In this document: in pieces, positions 44,977-64,000 of the stretch
How positions within the stretch are numbered: the stretch's first letter is position 1
How the letters are laid out: each line of letters starts with the position of its first letter
Assembly: GCA_018340375.1 (NCBI GenBank)
Contig: JAFFJZ010000008.1
Span: 2,852,001 to 2,916,000, forward strand
Source: Gonatopus flavifemur
Taxonomy: Eukaryota > Arthropoda > Insecta > Hymenoptera > Dryinidae
Reading direction: 5' to 3'
Length of the DNA: 64,000 nt
Position numbers and translations under genes: made by a program
The notes under the pieces: model-generated
Told to the model about the DNA's origin: nothing
Database searches by the model: none
The model's input: the letters and a program-made list of their open reading frames with translations, nothing else

Positions 44977-45384
44977 CTCTTGAGAAGATTTTTATGCACT
45001 TTTTTTCATATACTGAAAATGGTGAAAAATAATCGATGATTTTTGGCTATACTTCGGTAAATGCTCAACTTTTGTAAGTTTGTGGTTGATTTGGGATTTG
45101 TTTTGTCCACAAAACAAACAGGAATCAGTTTTTTTTGCTTGTACAATTTCGTTAAAGAAACTTGTTGAATCTTGTATGATTGTTCTGATTGAAGCCAATT
45201 TGGAGATTTCCAGTTAGATTTAGTTTCATAGCAACACTTATTGGATCTCGCCAAATCTTATTGCAACCTTGTTTAAAGTTTCGCCAAATCCCATTCGGCG
45301 GGATGGGTTTTGCTAATCAGGCAAGGCTTTTATTCGATCAATGTTTGCTCTCTGAATTTCTTGGAGTGGAAATCCTGCGAGTCC

Positions 45385-45480
45385 GATGAAAGTGAGAATC
45401 CCACTCTTGTTGGACCTGTAGTATTCTCGCGCTTCAAGAGTGGATTTTCACTCAAAAGGATGTAGAGTGGATTTTTACCA
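45385..45480. repeat. GAGTGGATTTTCACTC repeat piece
   Basis: AGTGAGAATCCCACTC, AAGAGTGGATTTTCACTC and AGAGTGGATTTT words match the interior style of the element at 33323-33575. No termini were found. Confidence 0.35.
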
Positions 45481-45574
45481 AAAAGTAAATGCTTATTTTC
45501 GAATAATTCGTCTGGTTTAAAACATTTGAAAATCAAACATTTCATGAAAATCGTGAAACACCAATCCCTAACAG

Positions 45575-45816
45575 CCCAGATAGAAAAACAGACTCTGAAT
45601 ATTTTTTAACATTTTCACGTAATAAACATACTATCATGAAGTCCGCTCATCAACTTGCGATAATGCATAGAATGTAACCAATATGTGTTCACTATGGTGT
45701 CATCACCTCGGTTTGCCACCAATAACAATGCTTTATACGAAAACACCTGGACAACAGTCCTCCACATGCGTGTTCCTATTATGATGGCATAATTGAGAAA
45801 TTTTTCTTATCTGAGG
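45575..45816. mobile_element. MITE family CCCAGATAGAAAA, diverged inverted copy
   Basis: The left end is CCCAGATAGAAAA, the right end has changed (TTTTTCTTATCTGAGG). The interior is in the opposite order to the copies at 29728 and 40824 (ACATACTATCATGAA near the left, ATGATGGCATAATTGAG near the right). Confidence 0.75.
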
Positions 45817-47236
45817 TAGACATTATCCACATGGAGACAACGAGAGATGCAACGGAGAAATTGGTGGGTGTGCTGTTTGTTAGGGATGTTTCAATCAAAT
45901 TTCAATCAATTGAAAAATAGCCATATGATTACGAATACACGGTGTTGGATACTACGTGTTGAATGTTTACAGACTCTTGAAATTCTTCCAAATTAATTTC
46001 ATCTACATTTTCATACGTCGCTTATTTCAAGTAGAATGATAAAAAAATATTTTTGGAAACGAGAGAAAGGTCTGACCTTCGTCATCTCCTCCCACATTCA
46101 CTGTCACCATTGCGAATTTACTATTCGTTATCATAACATTACATCAAAGATTGGGAAAACAAATTTTAGTTTTCATCGGAATAAAAGATCCAATCCTCAC
46201 TGGGTGGCCGTATGCAGTGTATAATCTAACGTAAGTCACTGTTGTGAGATTGATTCTTACGCAACGAGAAAGCATCATCGACCTTGATTGAAACTACTTT
46301 ATGATATGACGGAAGACAAAAATGGAATTGTGCGGTGATTACGGTAATTCATTATCCAGTAATAGGCGAACAACCAAGAATCAGGCAGACAGCCCAGTTC
46401 TTCGCTTCGTATCCATAATTGAGCGATGACGAAAATCTTTCGAGGTAAAAGCCGAAATATCCTCCGCTTACTCTGCGTGGCGAATTCAATATTTCTTCAA
46501 CGCTCTGCCAATTTTCTCCTCAGGCTAATAGATAAACACAATTCGAATCACTCATTTATTTGCTACACCCTAATGAGGACGGTTGCCGCGTAGAAGCGGT
46601 TGGGTGGGTGTCTTTGGGGGATCGTAATCCTCGCAGAATGTGTCACGAGGGAGGGGAAACAAGGTTTTGTATATTCAACACTTTTCCCCTTGTATCAGAT
46701 TTCAATACGAAATATAAATATGAAAATTTTTGAATTTATTGCGGATTATTATTGAACGGCTAAGAATTCACATCTGTATGTTTATAATAAAATTTGAAAT
46801 CCTCTCAAGAGAAATACAGAGATTGAATGATAAATCGTACTAGTATTATTTTTACACAAGATACAATGAAGAAATGCTTGAATGTTGAGAAGAGTCGTAA
46901 AATTATTAAGCATACCCAGAACGCACAAATGATCATTCATATTCAATATAACTCCAATGAATTCTCAATCTTCAGAAAATGATTTCCGGACTTGCAATAT
47001 AGATTCTTCCTGAACACGAAGGTCTTGATGAAAAACTCAATTGGAATTGTGAGTATTTATAATGAATTCTGTTTCCACTCTCAAACTGGAGGTCTTTGTT
47101 GAGACTCTGGCAGTATCTGGGATGGAGTGAGAATAGAAATATAATTCAGCTTGAAGAATAACAAGAACGATCAAAGTTTTGAAGAGATCATTTCAAAATC
47201 AATCGCATTTTAAGTCCTTTCAGTCAGATAAAGCTG
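45817..47236. other. Gene-free stretch
   Basis: No exon, RNA gene or element could be supported. Confidence 0.4.
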
Positions 47237-47373
47237 CCCTGATAAAACTGACCGTTGGAAACGGATAGAACCTCTATCCGAATCTAACGGAGGCAATATG
47301 TGTTTTTGGAAAACCCATATTGATTCCGTTAGGTTCAGCTAAAGGTTCTGTTTGTTTCCAACCACCATTTTCC
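47237..47373. mobile_element. CCCTGATAAAACTGACCG hairpin element
   Basis: Two arms of about 65 bases: CCGTTGGAAACGGATAGAAC on the left and GTTCTGTTTGTTTCCAAC on the right, with AATATGTGTTTTTGGAAAAC at the tip. The arm at 41326-41391 is the same family. Confidence 0.65.
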
Positions 47374-47589
47374 GATTGCAGGCATTCATAATCCCTGGGG
47401 CTTTGATAATGGCCTCTCATCCCCGTGAAGAATCTCGGATTTATTGAACAATTTTTTCTCTTGTACAATCAGTTTTTCGCGTGTCACCCCTCCCCCCTCC
47501 CTTCCTCCGACTCTTCTTAAAAATCGGGGGCAACCCATTCTTTCAAATCTCTGTGACTCATTTATTTTTGAGGTACAAACGGAATTTTT

Positions 47590-49444
47590 TTGGTACAATC
47601 AGGTACTAACGATGCTTTCTCGGATGCCATAAAAAAAAATTCTTTTTCTCACTTCGGGGACCAACTTTATATACAGGTGGGGTTAGGTTCTAAGTTTTTA
47701 AGATTACTTATAAGTTTATATTCCAGTGCCACGGCTTCCATCGAAACACAAAAGGGAATAACACAGCCGATTGATGTAACAAGCGGAGTTCTCCGGAGGG
47801 AAATATTGAGCCCACTGCTTTTTGCTTTATTATTCTATGCGAAAAAAGGGAATGAGAGGAGTCTCGATCACGCAGTTAACAGAGATACTCCTACTGGCAT
47901 ATGCAGACGATCTCGTTTCATTCGCAGATACACAGATAGGTACGAGGAAAATACTCGCGGTCTTGCTTGAGTACTATTCTACCTTTGGTCTTGAGGTAAA
48001 TGTGGGCAAAATCAAGATAATCATATTCAAAAAAAGGGGTCACGTGCATTCAAAGAAATACCCCCCGTTCCTCAGATACTCACAACTGATCAATATACTT
48101 ATCTTGGAATTGTTTTCGCATCTTCTGTCACCTTTGCTAAGCATTTGGCATCTATACAGGGTGAACCAAGCCAGGCCGTGAGCTCCACAGTAGCCATCCT
48201 CAACTCTTCAAAGATAGACTCCTGGAAAGTTACAGACACCCTGTTTGACACTTTAGTGAGAAGGATCCTTATGAATAAGACCCTCTCATATCTGGAATCT
48301 GAGATACTTGGAGGAAATTGAGGAGACCCAAGCTGCATATTTTGAAAAAATCTCACATCTTCCTAGCTGTAGACCTAACTATGCCTCCAGGCTGGAAATA
48401 GGCAAACCTCCATTGTCAAGCTACGACTTTAGACAAACTCTCAACTGAATAGTGAAAATATATGGTATGCCTGATCAATGCTACCCTAATATTTGCTTTG
48501 ACAAATTAAAACAACTAATGTAGCGCACTTGGTGTACGAATAAGTTCAACCGGACGATAGAGGGTAGGGATATATCCCAAACTGCCAATTCATTGGACAT
48601 CTGGAACACTTCTTCGATCTCGTTAACCGTAGCTAACGAAGATAAGCTCATAATGTTATATGGAAAATCCTCACAAGAGAAAGACAAGAAAAAAGCGGCT
48701 CTATTTTCCCACCTACAAATTCTCCTTCATCTGTCATTTATACAAGGTTCTCGGAAGTACCTCAAGCTCAAGGGGAATTGGAGGTTAAAACGCCTCCTGG
48801 CGCAGGTCTATCTATTTGATAATATAACACCTAGACTTATAATTGACTCGAAGTGTCGAAGTTTTCCAAATTGCAACATCTGTAATCTCTGTGGCTCACC
48901 TTGTACCTTCACTTTTTCACACTGGCTAGTTGAGTGCACTTCTCTCAATACTTACAGATGAGAGATTTGCGAGATTTCAAATGCGACCATCTAGACAATC
49001 TAAGAGACCGTTGGTTATTGTGCCTAGATAATCCAGATCCACGGCAGATGGTGAAAATATACAAATTCATGGAATACGTCATTTCCCAACGTTGAATTGA
49101 GGGATGAATATGATATATCAAATCCAGAAATTCATTCCAAGTGAAAACATACTTAATTCCGGGTGTATTATACCAATATCGGACATGGTTCGAAAACCTA
49201 GTGTAACTATTCTTATTTCAGACATACCTCAACGTAAACTTTACACGATAAGTTGAGCTTATACGATTGATACAAACGTACTAATGCGTAAATTGAAAGT
49301 GTACCTAGTTCTAAGCACTTTTATTCCTCGTCATTGTTATTTTTTGAAACAAGATATTATATTGAAGAAAATGAATGTTGAGTAAGAATGTTGAACTCCT
49401 TGTACAGATCTATTGATCTTGAGCAATAAATAAATATATATATA
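47590..49444 (+). pseudogene. LINE (non-LTR) reverse transcriptase remnant
   Basis: Open pieces in different frames read as the reverse transcriptase of a LINE. The first (47590-47970) has ITQPIDVTSGVLRREILSPL, the block before the active site. The second (47822-48181) has LLLAYADDLVSFAD, with the catalytic YADD intact, followed by EYYSTFGLEVNVGKIKII. Further frames (48593-48961) end in a Cys/His cluster (CNICNLCGSPC ... HWLVEC) as found at the C-terminus of jockey/I-type LINEs. Frame breaks and stops are many. A CAATAAATAAATATATAT tail at 49424-49444 may be the 3' end. The 5' part is missing. Confidence 0.8.
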
Positions 49445-49811
49445 ACTCCGGGGATTTTAATTTCGATATATCCCATACATCACATGTGGACATGGCAGTT
49501 ATTGAAGATGCATTGGTTATTTACAAGTCCATTCAATATCAATTTGACTGACATCCATTACACTGAGATGAATTTATCAGTGAAAGTTACTGATTTCTTT
49601 CATTAAATGGCGATGCACTTGATATGAGATTATGAATTGATGGGAAACATCAGTAATTTTTCATAACGTAATTTTCATCTGAAAAAATGTCTACAACAGC
49701 GTCGAACATGATTGTTTGTGCCCACGAACCTTCCCAGACAGTGCAAAGCTCTGTTGAATTTCAGAGTTACTTGATCTTTAATGTGACATATATGTTATCT
49801 TTGAGGGGATA

Positions 49812-50043
49812 TCAGCGGCCCCTGACGATGCAACCCGAGTCAAATCTTTTCTGACAAATTATTCGAAAATAAAGCAGTAAAAGGAAAATATCGCTCTGTA
49901 CAGACCATCTTTATTGATTGAAGGAGGTCTGTACAGAGCGATATTTTGATTTCAATCTTTTGTTTCCGAATAATTTGTCAGATTAATTTTGGTTGTGTCC
50001 TTCTCCAAACAATGGGTCTGGTTGCATCTTCAGGGGTCGCTGG
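49812..50043. mobile_element. Palindromic MITE with CAGCGGCCCCTGA ends
   Basis: The left end TCAGCGGCCCCTGACGATGC and the right end GCATCTTCAGGGGTCGCTGG pair. The palindrome continues inward (AATATCGCTCTGTACAGACC, mirrored as GGTCTGTACAGAGCGATATT) to a short loop, so it could fold almost completely. Confidence 0.8.
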
Positions 50044-50159
50044 TATCGCTTAAGAAGTTTGTGCTTTCTAGGTTGCTTCCTTTTTCGAAGCCACGGAACA
50101 TGCTTGAAAATGTCATGGATTTCAATTCATATCAACCTCATCCACCATCACTTTGAATG

Positions 50160-50508
50160 CTTTTAGATTCACAAACGTTTGACAAAGGTTCTACGGACGT
50201 TGAAATGTCCGCTTCGAAATACGTTCAGAAAACATAGATGGAACGTTCGCTGAAGGTTCATCGAAGGTTTGACGAAGCTTCACAAAAATATCTATACTTA
50301 TATTAATTTTGATTAATTTATAAGAAAAATAAATTAATTAATAAACATAAATTATTATAAATTCATCTAAGTATAGATATTTTTGTGAAGCTTCCTCAAA
50401 CCTTCGATGAATCTTCAATGAACGTTCCATCTATGTTTCCTGAAAGTATTATGAGGCGGACATTTCAACGTTCGTAGTACCTTTGACAAACGTTTGTGAA
50501 GCTAAAAG
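50160..50508. mobile_element. Palindromic MITE with AACGTTTG words
   Basis: Left TTTTAGATTCACAAACGTTT, right AAACGTTTGTGAAGCTAAAA. Arms of about 150 bases carry AAATGTCCG and CATAGATGGAACGTTC or their inverses; the tip is AT-only (TTAATTAATAA). Confidence 0.8.
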
Positions 50509-50579
50509 TTAGCTTTCATGAACCTTCGATCCGATCTATACAGATCTAATCTGAACGTTCGCTGAAGCTTCATGTTCTC

Positions 50580-51091
50580 TTCGGGTCGTTTGGACAATGT
50601 TCTGATTGAATCTCATTGAATAGTCGTCATCGCCTCTCCGAATTAATTGTGGTTACATTCCTGTTCAATCTCATTCCCCGAATCGTTCCCTCATCTTAGA
50701 TCGAATACTGATTCATTTCCAGTCTTAGATGTTCATACTTAATCCACTGATTGATCCCAATTAGATTGCTGTGCAGTGAGATACTCATTTAATACTGTGA
50801 AGTTTCATGTAGACATCCAAATGTTAAAATGACTATTGCATCCAAAATTATGAATCCTTATGAATCGTGTGAGATCTTATGAAATTTTTTCTTCCATTTC
50901 CGTACAGACGAGTATTGTTCATTTCGCCTGTATATCACTCATTCAATCTCAATCATGAAGCCTGCTCCATTGGTGACTATTGAATCTGACCAAATCTCAT
51001 CAACGCTCAATCGTCAGAAACCGATGCTCTCAAGTATTTCTCACTCATTTCATGAGAATTCCTCAGAATCAATGGATTCTTTTGACCAGGG
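50580..51091. mobile_element. Diverged member of the CCTGGTTAAA MITE family
   Basis: It contains ACAATGTTCTGATTGAATCT, GAATCTGACCAAATCTCAT and a right end ATTCTTTTGACCAGGG, inverse words of the element at 16107-16340. The left limit is uncertain. Confidence 0.45.
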
Positions 51092-51630
51092 ATCTGGGCA
51101 TTATATATAATGATTTCTCAAAGATTTTCACCTTCCTCCAAATCCTTTAACAATAAGATTGAAATCCAACTATTGAAATCCCTCTTTTGAATCATTCTCA
51201 ACATCTTCAAGATATTCACAAAATATATTTTAGATTGTTACGGAAGAATTCCACAAAAACGTCAACTAATTTCTTCCTGTTTTCTCTGGCTTATGGATGA
51301 TTTTCTAAATTCTTGTCAGCATCTTTTTTAGAGGGGATAATGAACGTCACATCATTTACAATCACTTGAGTTCCCAAATGATCTTTAATTTCAATCCCTT
51401 CAATCGATTGATCTAAACAGAACAGGATATTAGGAATAGAGTTTTGAATAAATGACTGATATGAGCAACCGATAAATAACAATGAATTATATTTTTTTCA
51501 ATTATAAAATTTCAAATAAATAATATTTTCGCAGTGTATGTGTATATATCATACATGTGTAGATGTACATAAAAAAGATTGAAATGATAATTGGGAATAG
51601 TAGAAGGAAGATTACATGATGAGTATGGAT
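51092..51630. other. Mp20 3' flank with an unassigned ORF
   Basis: The 3' untranslated region of Mp20 should start at 51630 and run left. A minus-strand frame at 51291-51482 (63 codons) has text that looks protein-like (GIEIKDHLGTQVIVNDVTF) but no known domain or splice partner was recognised. Confidence 0.3.
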
Positions 51631-60188
<8,558 letters not shown>

Positions 60189-61080
60189 CTGTAATGAAAA
60201 TGGAACACACATTTATTAAATAACATCACAATGAATTGCAGAAAGTACAAGTGTGAGTTGATTTACATTAGAATAGACCGAGGCAAATCGGATTACTTTT
60301 CTTTCAATGAATAAAAATGATTTAAAGGAAAGTTTTTTCAGTGAGTCTGCGGAAGAATTCTGATTTAATCCATTTTTGGTTTGGGATTCGTGCAAAAAAA
60401 AAGAATATTCAAATACACAGTTTTTTAGTTTACAACGAAATGGAGATGGATTGGTAGAGATCCAATTCGCCCCAAAATCGGGGGCGGAAAAGATCATTAA
60501 TAAACATGGAACGTATATTGATGAGAAACAAATTTATACTTTGAAACTCTCTTTTGCACCCTAAATACGATTAATAAATGAAAGAATTTTATTCCACGCA
60601 CATGTGACAAATGAACGATTTTGTGTGAATTATTGAAACCATTCTTCACATCCACTGCACTGAATCCAGTCTTCGTTGGATGGATGTGAAAATTTTTCAG
60701 AGCAACAGATACCAGTACCAGTTTGTTGATGTACCATTGTTGCCGTCAAGTCTCATATGATTTGGGAAAATGCCTGATTCAAATCACCCAAAAAAACGTG
60801 ATTCGAATCACCTCATATACTATTTGGAAAAAAATACCCATCTGCTCATGGAGGACGTGATAATATTTTCTGAACAATTCACACATCTAATTCAAACTCG
60901 CGGTTTTTGACAAGTGACAAGTTTGTGACAAGGTTGACATGAGCTCAAGACCCTTGCAGCAGAGTTGTAGCAGCCTTACACTGATGAGGTTGTCAACAAC
61001 AAGTCGGAAACAATCGAATGACAAATCTGACGAGCTTACGACAAGCTTACATGTCATCTAGGTACGAATTATACATATGA
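60189..61080. other. Upstream flank or first intron of Mp20
   Basis: No exon for the missing Mp20 N-terminus was recognised. A plus-strand frame at 60376-60564 has no known domain. Confidence 0.35.
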
Positions 61081-61184
61081 ATTAGACTGGCATGATTTCC
61101 AACGTATCTTGTCATTGAAAATTCCAAAAATCGCGATAGCGTTTCTATATTAGCGATAAAATTCTCCTCTACACTGTAAAAAGT

Positions 61185-61360
61185 AAATGGAAGTTGTCCC
61201 CGGCAGCAAATCTCCCTCACGTGGGAGAAATTCATCTCCGCCAATATTTTGGTGGAAATCTCTCTCTTTTGGGAGATAATTCCCTTTTGAGAGGATTTTT
61301 CTCCAAATGAAAAAAAATTTCCCCAAAATATGGGGAAGCACGTTTCCCTCACATTTTCGT
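61185..61360. mobile_element. Insertion in the second mariner, GGGAGA-word element
   Basis: The stretch separates two pieces of the transposase and is made of inverted words (CACGTGGGAGAAATT, CTCTCTCTTTTGGGAGA, TTCCCCAAAATATGGGGAA). Exact ends and target duplication could not be fixed. Confidence 0.4.
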
Positions 61361-61987
61361 ACGTCGTTCAGAGTTTGGAAGCCGCTATCATCCAAGGCAT
61401 GCTGCATGGACCGGAAGAGATGATAATCAGAAGAAGCCAAGTCTGATGAATATGCCGCGTGGGGGAGAACTCCTCAGCCCAAGTGTACAGTGGTTTGCTG
61501 AGTCGCGCGAGCAACCTGAGGGCGAGCATAATCGTGGAGCAATATAACTTTTCGGCTTCCTTGCCTAGTAAATGGCCTGTTCTCCTCAATAATGTCGTGC
61601 AGTTTGTTTAATTGTCGGTTGTAGCGTTCTGCAGTAACTGTGTGATCTGTTTCCAACAGTTCGTAATACAGTACAACCTTCACATCCCACCAGATGCAGT
61701 ATGGAATTAGCGAACAGAATATATTCCTCGTCTCCCGTCACAATTCTCCAAAAGAAATTCTTCTTTGATACTTGGCGAGCAACGAAAGGCACCTGTTCAT
61801 TCGTTGACTAAGGTTTTGTTCGGTCAGTTCGGATCGTTTGGAGATGGCTGCTTGAGTGACTCCTAGCTAAGCTGCAAGCTGTTTTCGGGTTTATGTTGAG
61901 TCTTCGTCGAGTAATTTTTGGAATTCAGCATCTTCAAATCTTGGAGGCTGTTCTGGACGTTCCCGATCGCCGAGATCGAAATTACTA

Positions 61988-62314
61988 CCCAATCAGAAAA
62001 ACCCGAAATATGCCAATGTTGACAACAGGTACAGTACAGTGCCAGTATTGGGTCTCCTAACTTGGCTAATACGTACGGGATTAGTACTGGATGCATAAAA
62101 ATACAGTACTATGCCTGTACTGATAAACCAGTACTGAGAACTCAATACCGGCCAGGTACTAATCCAGTACTGGCCCTGCACTGATTGCGAATAATGGTAT
62201 TAGTACTCAATCCCCAGTACTAAAAAGCGTTATCATTCCAGACAAATGCCAGTACCCTGCCAGTCTTGGCCAGTACTGGTGCAGCACTGCACCTGTTGTA
62301 AATTTCTGGTTGGG
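61988..62314. mobile_element. CAGTACTG-family MITE inserted in a mariner
   Basis: Ends CCCAATCAGAAA and TTTCTGGTTGGG with TA on both sides. The 327 bases hold about fifteen GTACTG/CAGTAC words on both strands. It interrupts the N-terminal part of the mariner at 61100-62405. Confidence 0.8.
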
Positions 62315-62470
62315 TATTTGCGAATCGTTTATACCAATATTCACACGTATCATAAGACAAAACATCATTATTGAGAGTAGAACAAATCGAATTGGATGCG
62401 TCAATGACTTTTTATCATTTCAATTTCGATCTCACTCGCACTCGCTCCTCCACTTCGTTCACCGCTTCTT

Positions 62471-62737
62471 CTATACATAAATTGAAAAATTGAATATTTC
62501 ATTCTCTATCCTCTTGTATATAATTTTTGTCAGTATTTTAGAGGCATGTGAAGTCAAGCTAATCGTTCTGTAGTTCTCGCATTTGTCTGCTCCTTGTTTT
62601 CTCGGAATGGCGACAATTTTATTCTTTCGGAAATCTTTCGATACTTCTCCGAAAAATTCACCGGATTGAATACGATAATTTTCATTGGTTGAAACGACAA
62701 TCCAAGATGACGAGGTGGGCAACGCTGATTTCTTCAT
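62471..62737 (-). pseudogene. LINE reverse transcriptase fragment
   Basis: The 88-codon frame holds FRKNKIVAIPRKQGADKCEN then YRTISLTSHASKILTKIIYK, the start of the reverse transcriptase domain of jockey-type LINEs (IP-x-K, NYR-x-ISL, K-x-x-xKI). The rest of the domain, with its active site, is absent. It is a fragment distinct from the LINE at 47590-49444. Confidence 0.75.
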
Positions 62738-62739
62738 GA

Positions 62740-64000
62740 AACTTTATCGTTACAATTTTCAAAGGAAGGAAGAATTTTTCCAACAGATTTATGTGGTAAA
62801 ATAATTTCCTCTTCATTTCTCTGTCTTAAAAATAATACAGCTTATGTATTATCAGGAAGGATGAGTTTTCTGTACAAATACATGGAACGTTCCGTGTCAC
62901 ATTAAAAGAAAGAAATTTCCGACCCTCGAAATGGATTTTCTCCACAATTCTATACCATTTTGCTGGAATCACGTTCAGAGGAGAAAACTAAATTTTCTCT
63001 AAATTTTTATTTTGTAACAGAAAAACGAATTTTCTCTAAAAGCTCATGAATTTCTCCTAAATCTCTTCCGTAGAGAAATAATTAATTATTTGCCGATTTA
63101 AAGCATCAAAATTGGAGTGATGAACAATGATTACCCTACACTGTAAGGAAGTTTCTCGTGAAAATTCGAAAAAGGTGATTCAAATTTGGACAGCCATGTC
63201 CTCCTGAATTGCTAGATGAATTTCACTGAATTTTAAGAAAAATGATTCAATTGAGAATTCAATTAAGAATTGAGAATTGAGAATGATTCGATTGAGAGTT
63301 GTCAATACGTAATCCGGAAGTTCAGCCAATTTTTCTTGAATTTGGTAAACATTTTTTCAAAATTCAAGAGAAACTTATGTGAAAAAATAATATATAGATT
63401 ATGTATAGGAATATATATATATCATTCTTTCACATGGAAAGTGGCTGTAAAAAATCAATCACCTTCTTTGAGTTTTCAGAAGAAATGGATTCACTGAATT
63501 TTCAGAGGGAATATTTTTACAGAATATGCCCCTATCTTGATCTCAAATAGGATGGAAAACCTACAAGAAAATGTAGAAATCGCATTAATTCTTGTCGTTC
63601 CTCAATTCAATTTCAATTACAGTGAAAATTGATGTTTCTCTTCATTCTGATAATTTCTTTTATATGTTTGAAATTTTTGTTTCATTGGAGATAATGATAT
63701 TCGAAGTAGTGGGCAAAAAAATGGTAAAAACATCAGTGAATCCGAGGTCAATTGGATTACATTTATTGGATGTCACGGCACATTATTTTCACGAAACTTT
63801 TCAGTCCGAGGTGGATGTTGTAAAACTGTGATTATTCATCATCCATCGTTCGGGATTGACATTGCAGACAAGCTTAATCATGCATTGATCAATCAAACCT
63901 CTTGAAATATAAAATCATGCGTATTCAACAGTTGCTTTTCGAATATTATATTCCGTCCAAACAATTCTGTTCGGTAATTATCAATGAATCAAAAATAGAT
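62740..64000. other. Right end, nothing recognised
   Basis: AT-rich. A plus-strand frame at 63592-63831 has no known domain. The missing Mp20 first exon could still be here but no fitting start plus donor was seen. Confidence 0.35.

Larger units (their letters stand above)
61100..62405 (-). pseudogene. Second mariner transposase, broken and twice interrupted
   Basis: On the minus strand the reading starts about 62405 with CEYWYKRFAN, is split by the element at 61988-62314, and resumes FDLGDRERPEQPPRFEDAEF. It then shows the first catalytic Asp (VTGDEEYI), the second (LLHDYARPQVARA) and the third (ASSDYHLFRSMQHAL). After NDVRK (about 61360) about 170 bases of unrelated hairpin-like DNA intervene, followed by GEFYR and IETLSRF, which resemble a mariner C-terminus. 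Several stops and shifts are present. The three Asp are kept, unlike the mariner at 21361, but the frame is broken. Terminal repeats were not found. Confidence 0.75.

Overview
The window is AT-rich, intron-rich eukaryotic DNA with long repeat-filled introns. It comes from an insect: the only clear cellular genes are two insect muscle genes, both on the minus strand. The interspersed DNA is mostly short inverted-repeat transposons with decayed mariner, Ty3/gypsy-type and LINE copies. A holometabolous insect, possibly a hymenopteran, would fit, but the sequence does not settle the order.

Left part (about 1-13,680): a muscle LIM protein gene (Mlp84B/Mlp60A type). The start codon is at 13670, LIM1 is split over two exons (13553-13670 and 11309 downward), and the first half of LIM2 is at 7517-7643. 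The second half of LIM2 exists in two versions of each of its two exons: B1 5680-5776 and B2 4933-5029, then C1 (from 2099) and C2 (from 1907). All exon joins keep frame. The LIM1 stop codon TGA lies inside a strong splice donor, so one splice choice decides between a 94-residue one-LIM protein and a multi-LIM protein. Any further LIM domains lie beyond position 1.

Right part (about 51,630-60,190): a Mp20 (calponin/transgelin family) gene in three visible coding exons: a CH-domain exon, a middle exon, and a last exon with the calponin-like repeat ending in GK-stop. The first coding exon, about ten residues, was not found and probably lies beyond the window or in the unexplained DNA to the right. 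The two proteins act in the same place, the sarcomere: LIM proteins scaffold at Z-discs and Mp20 is an actin-associated muscle protein.

Middle (about 13.7-51.6 kb): no complete cellular gene was seen. It holds a full-length but dead mariner with TIRs and TA duplication (21361-22624), a 1.1 kb foldback element carrying a nested second MITE (29017-30157), a purine-rich retroelement-like ORF block (30180-30905), a gypsy pol remnant with a large internal deletion (about 31.2-32.35 kb), a ~140 bp tandem repeat (38241-38790), a possible P/THAP-type transposase tail (39598-39843), a LINE remnant (about 47.6-49.45 kb), tRNA-like elements and more than fifteen hairpin MITEs in several families. More MITEs, a GC-rich one among them, sit inside the Mp20 intron. 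A second mariner (about 61.1-62.4 kb), itself interrupted by a MITE, and a LINE fragment close the right end.
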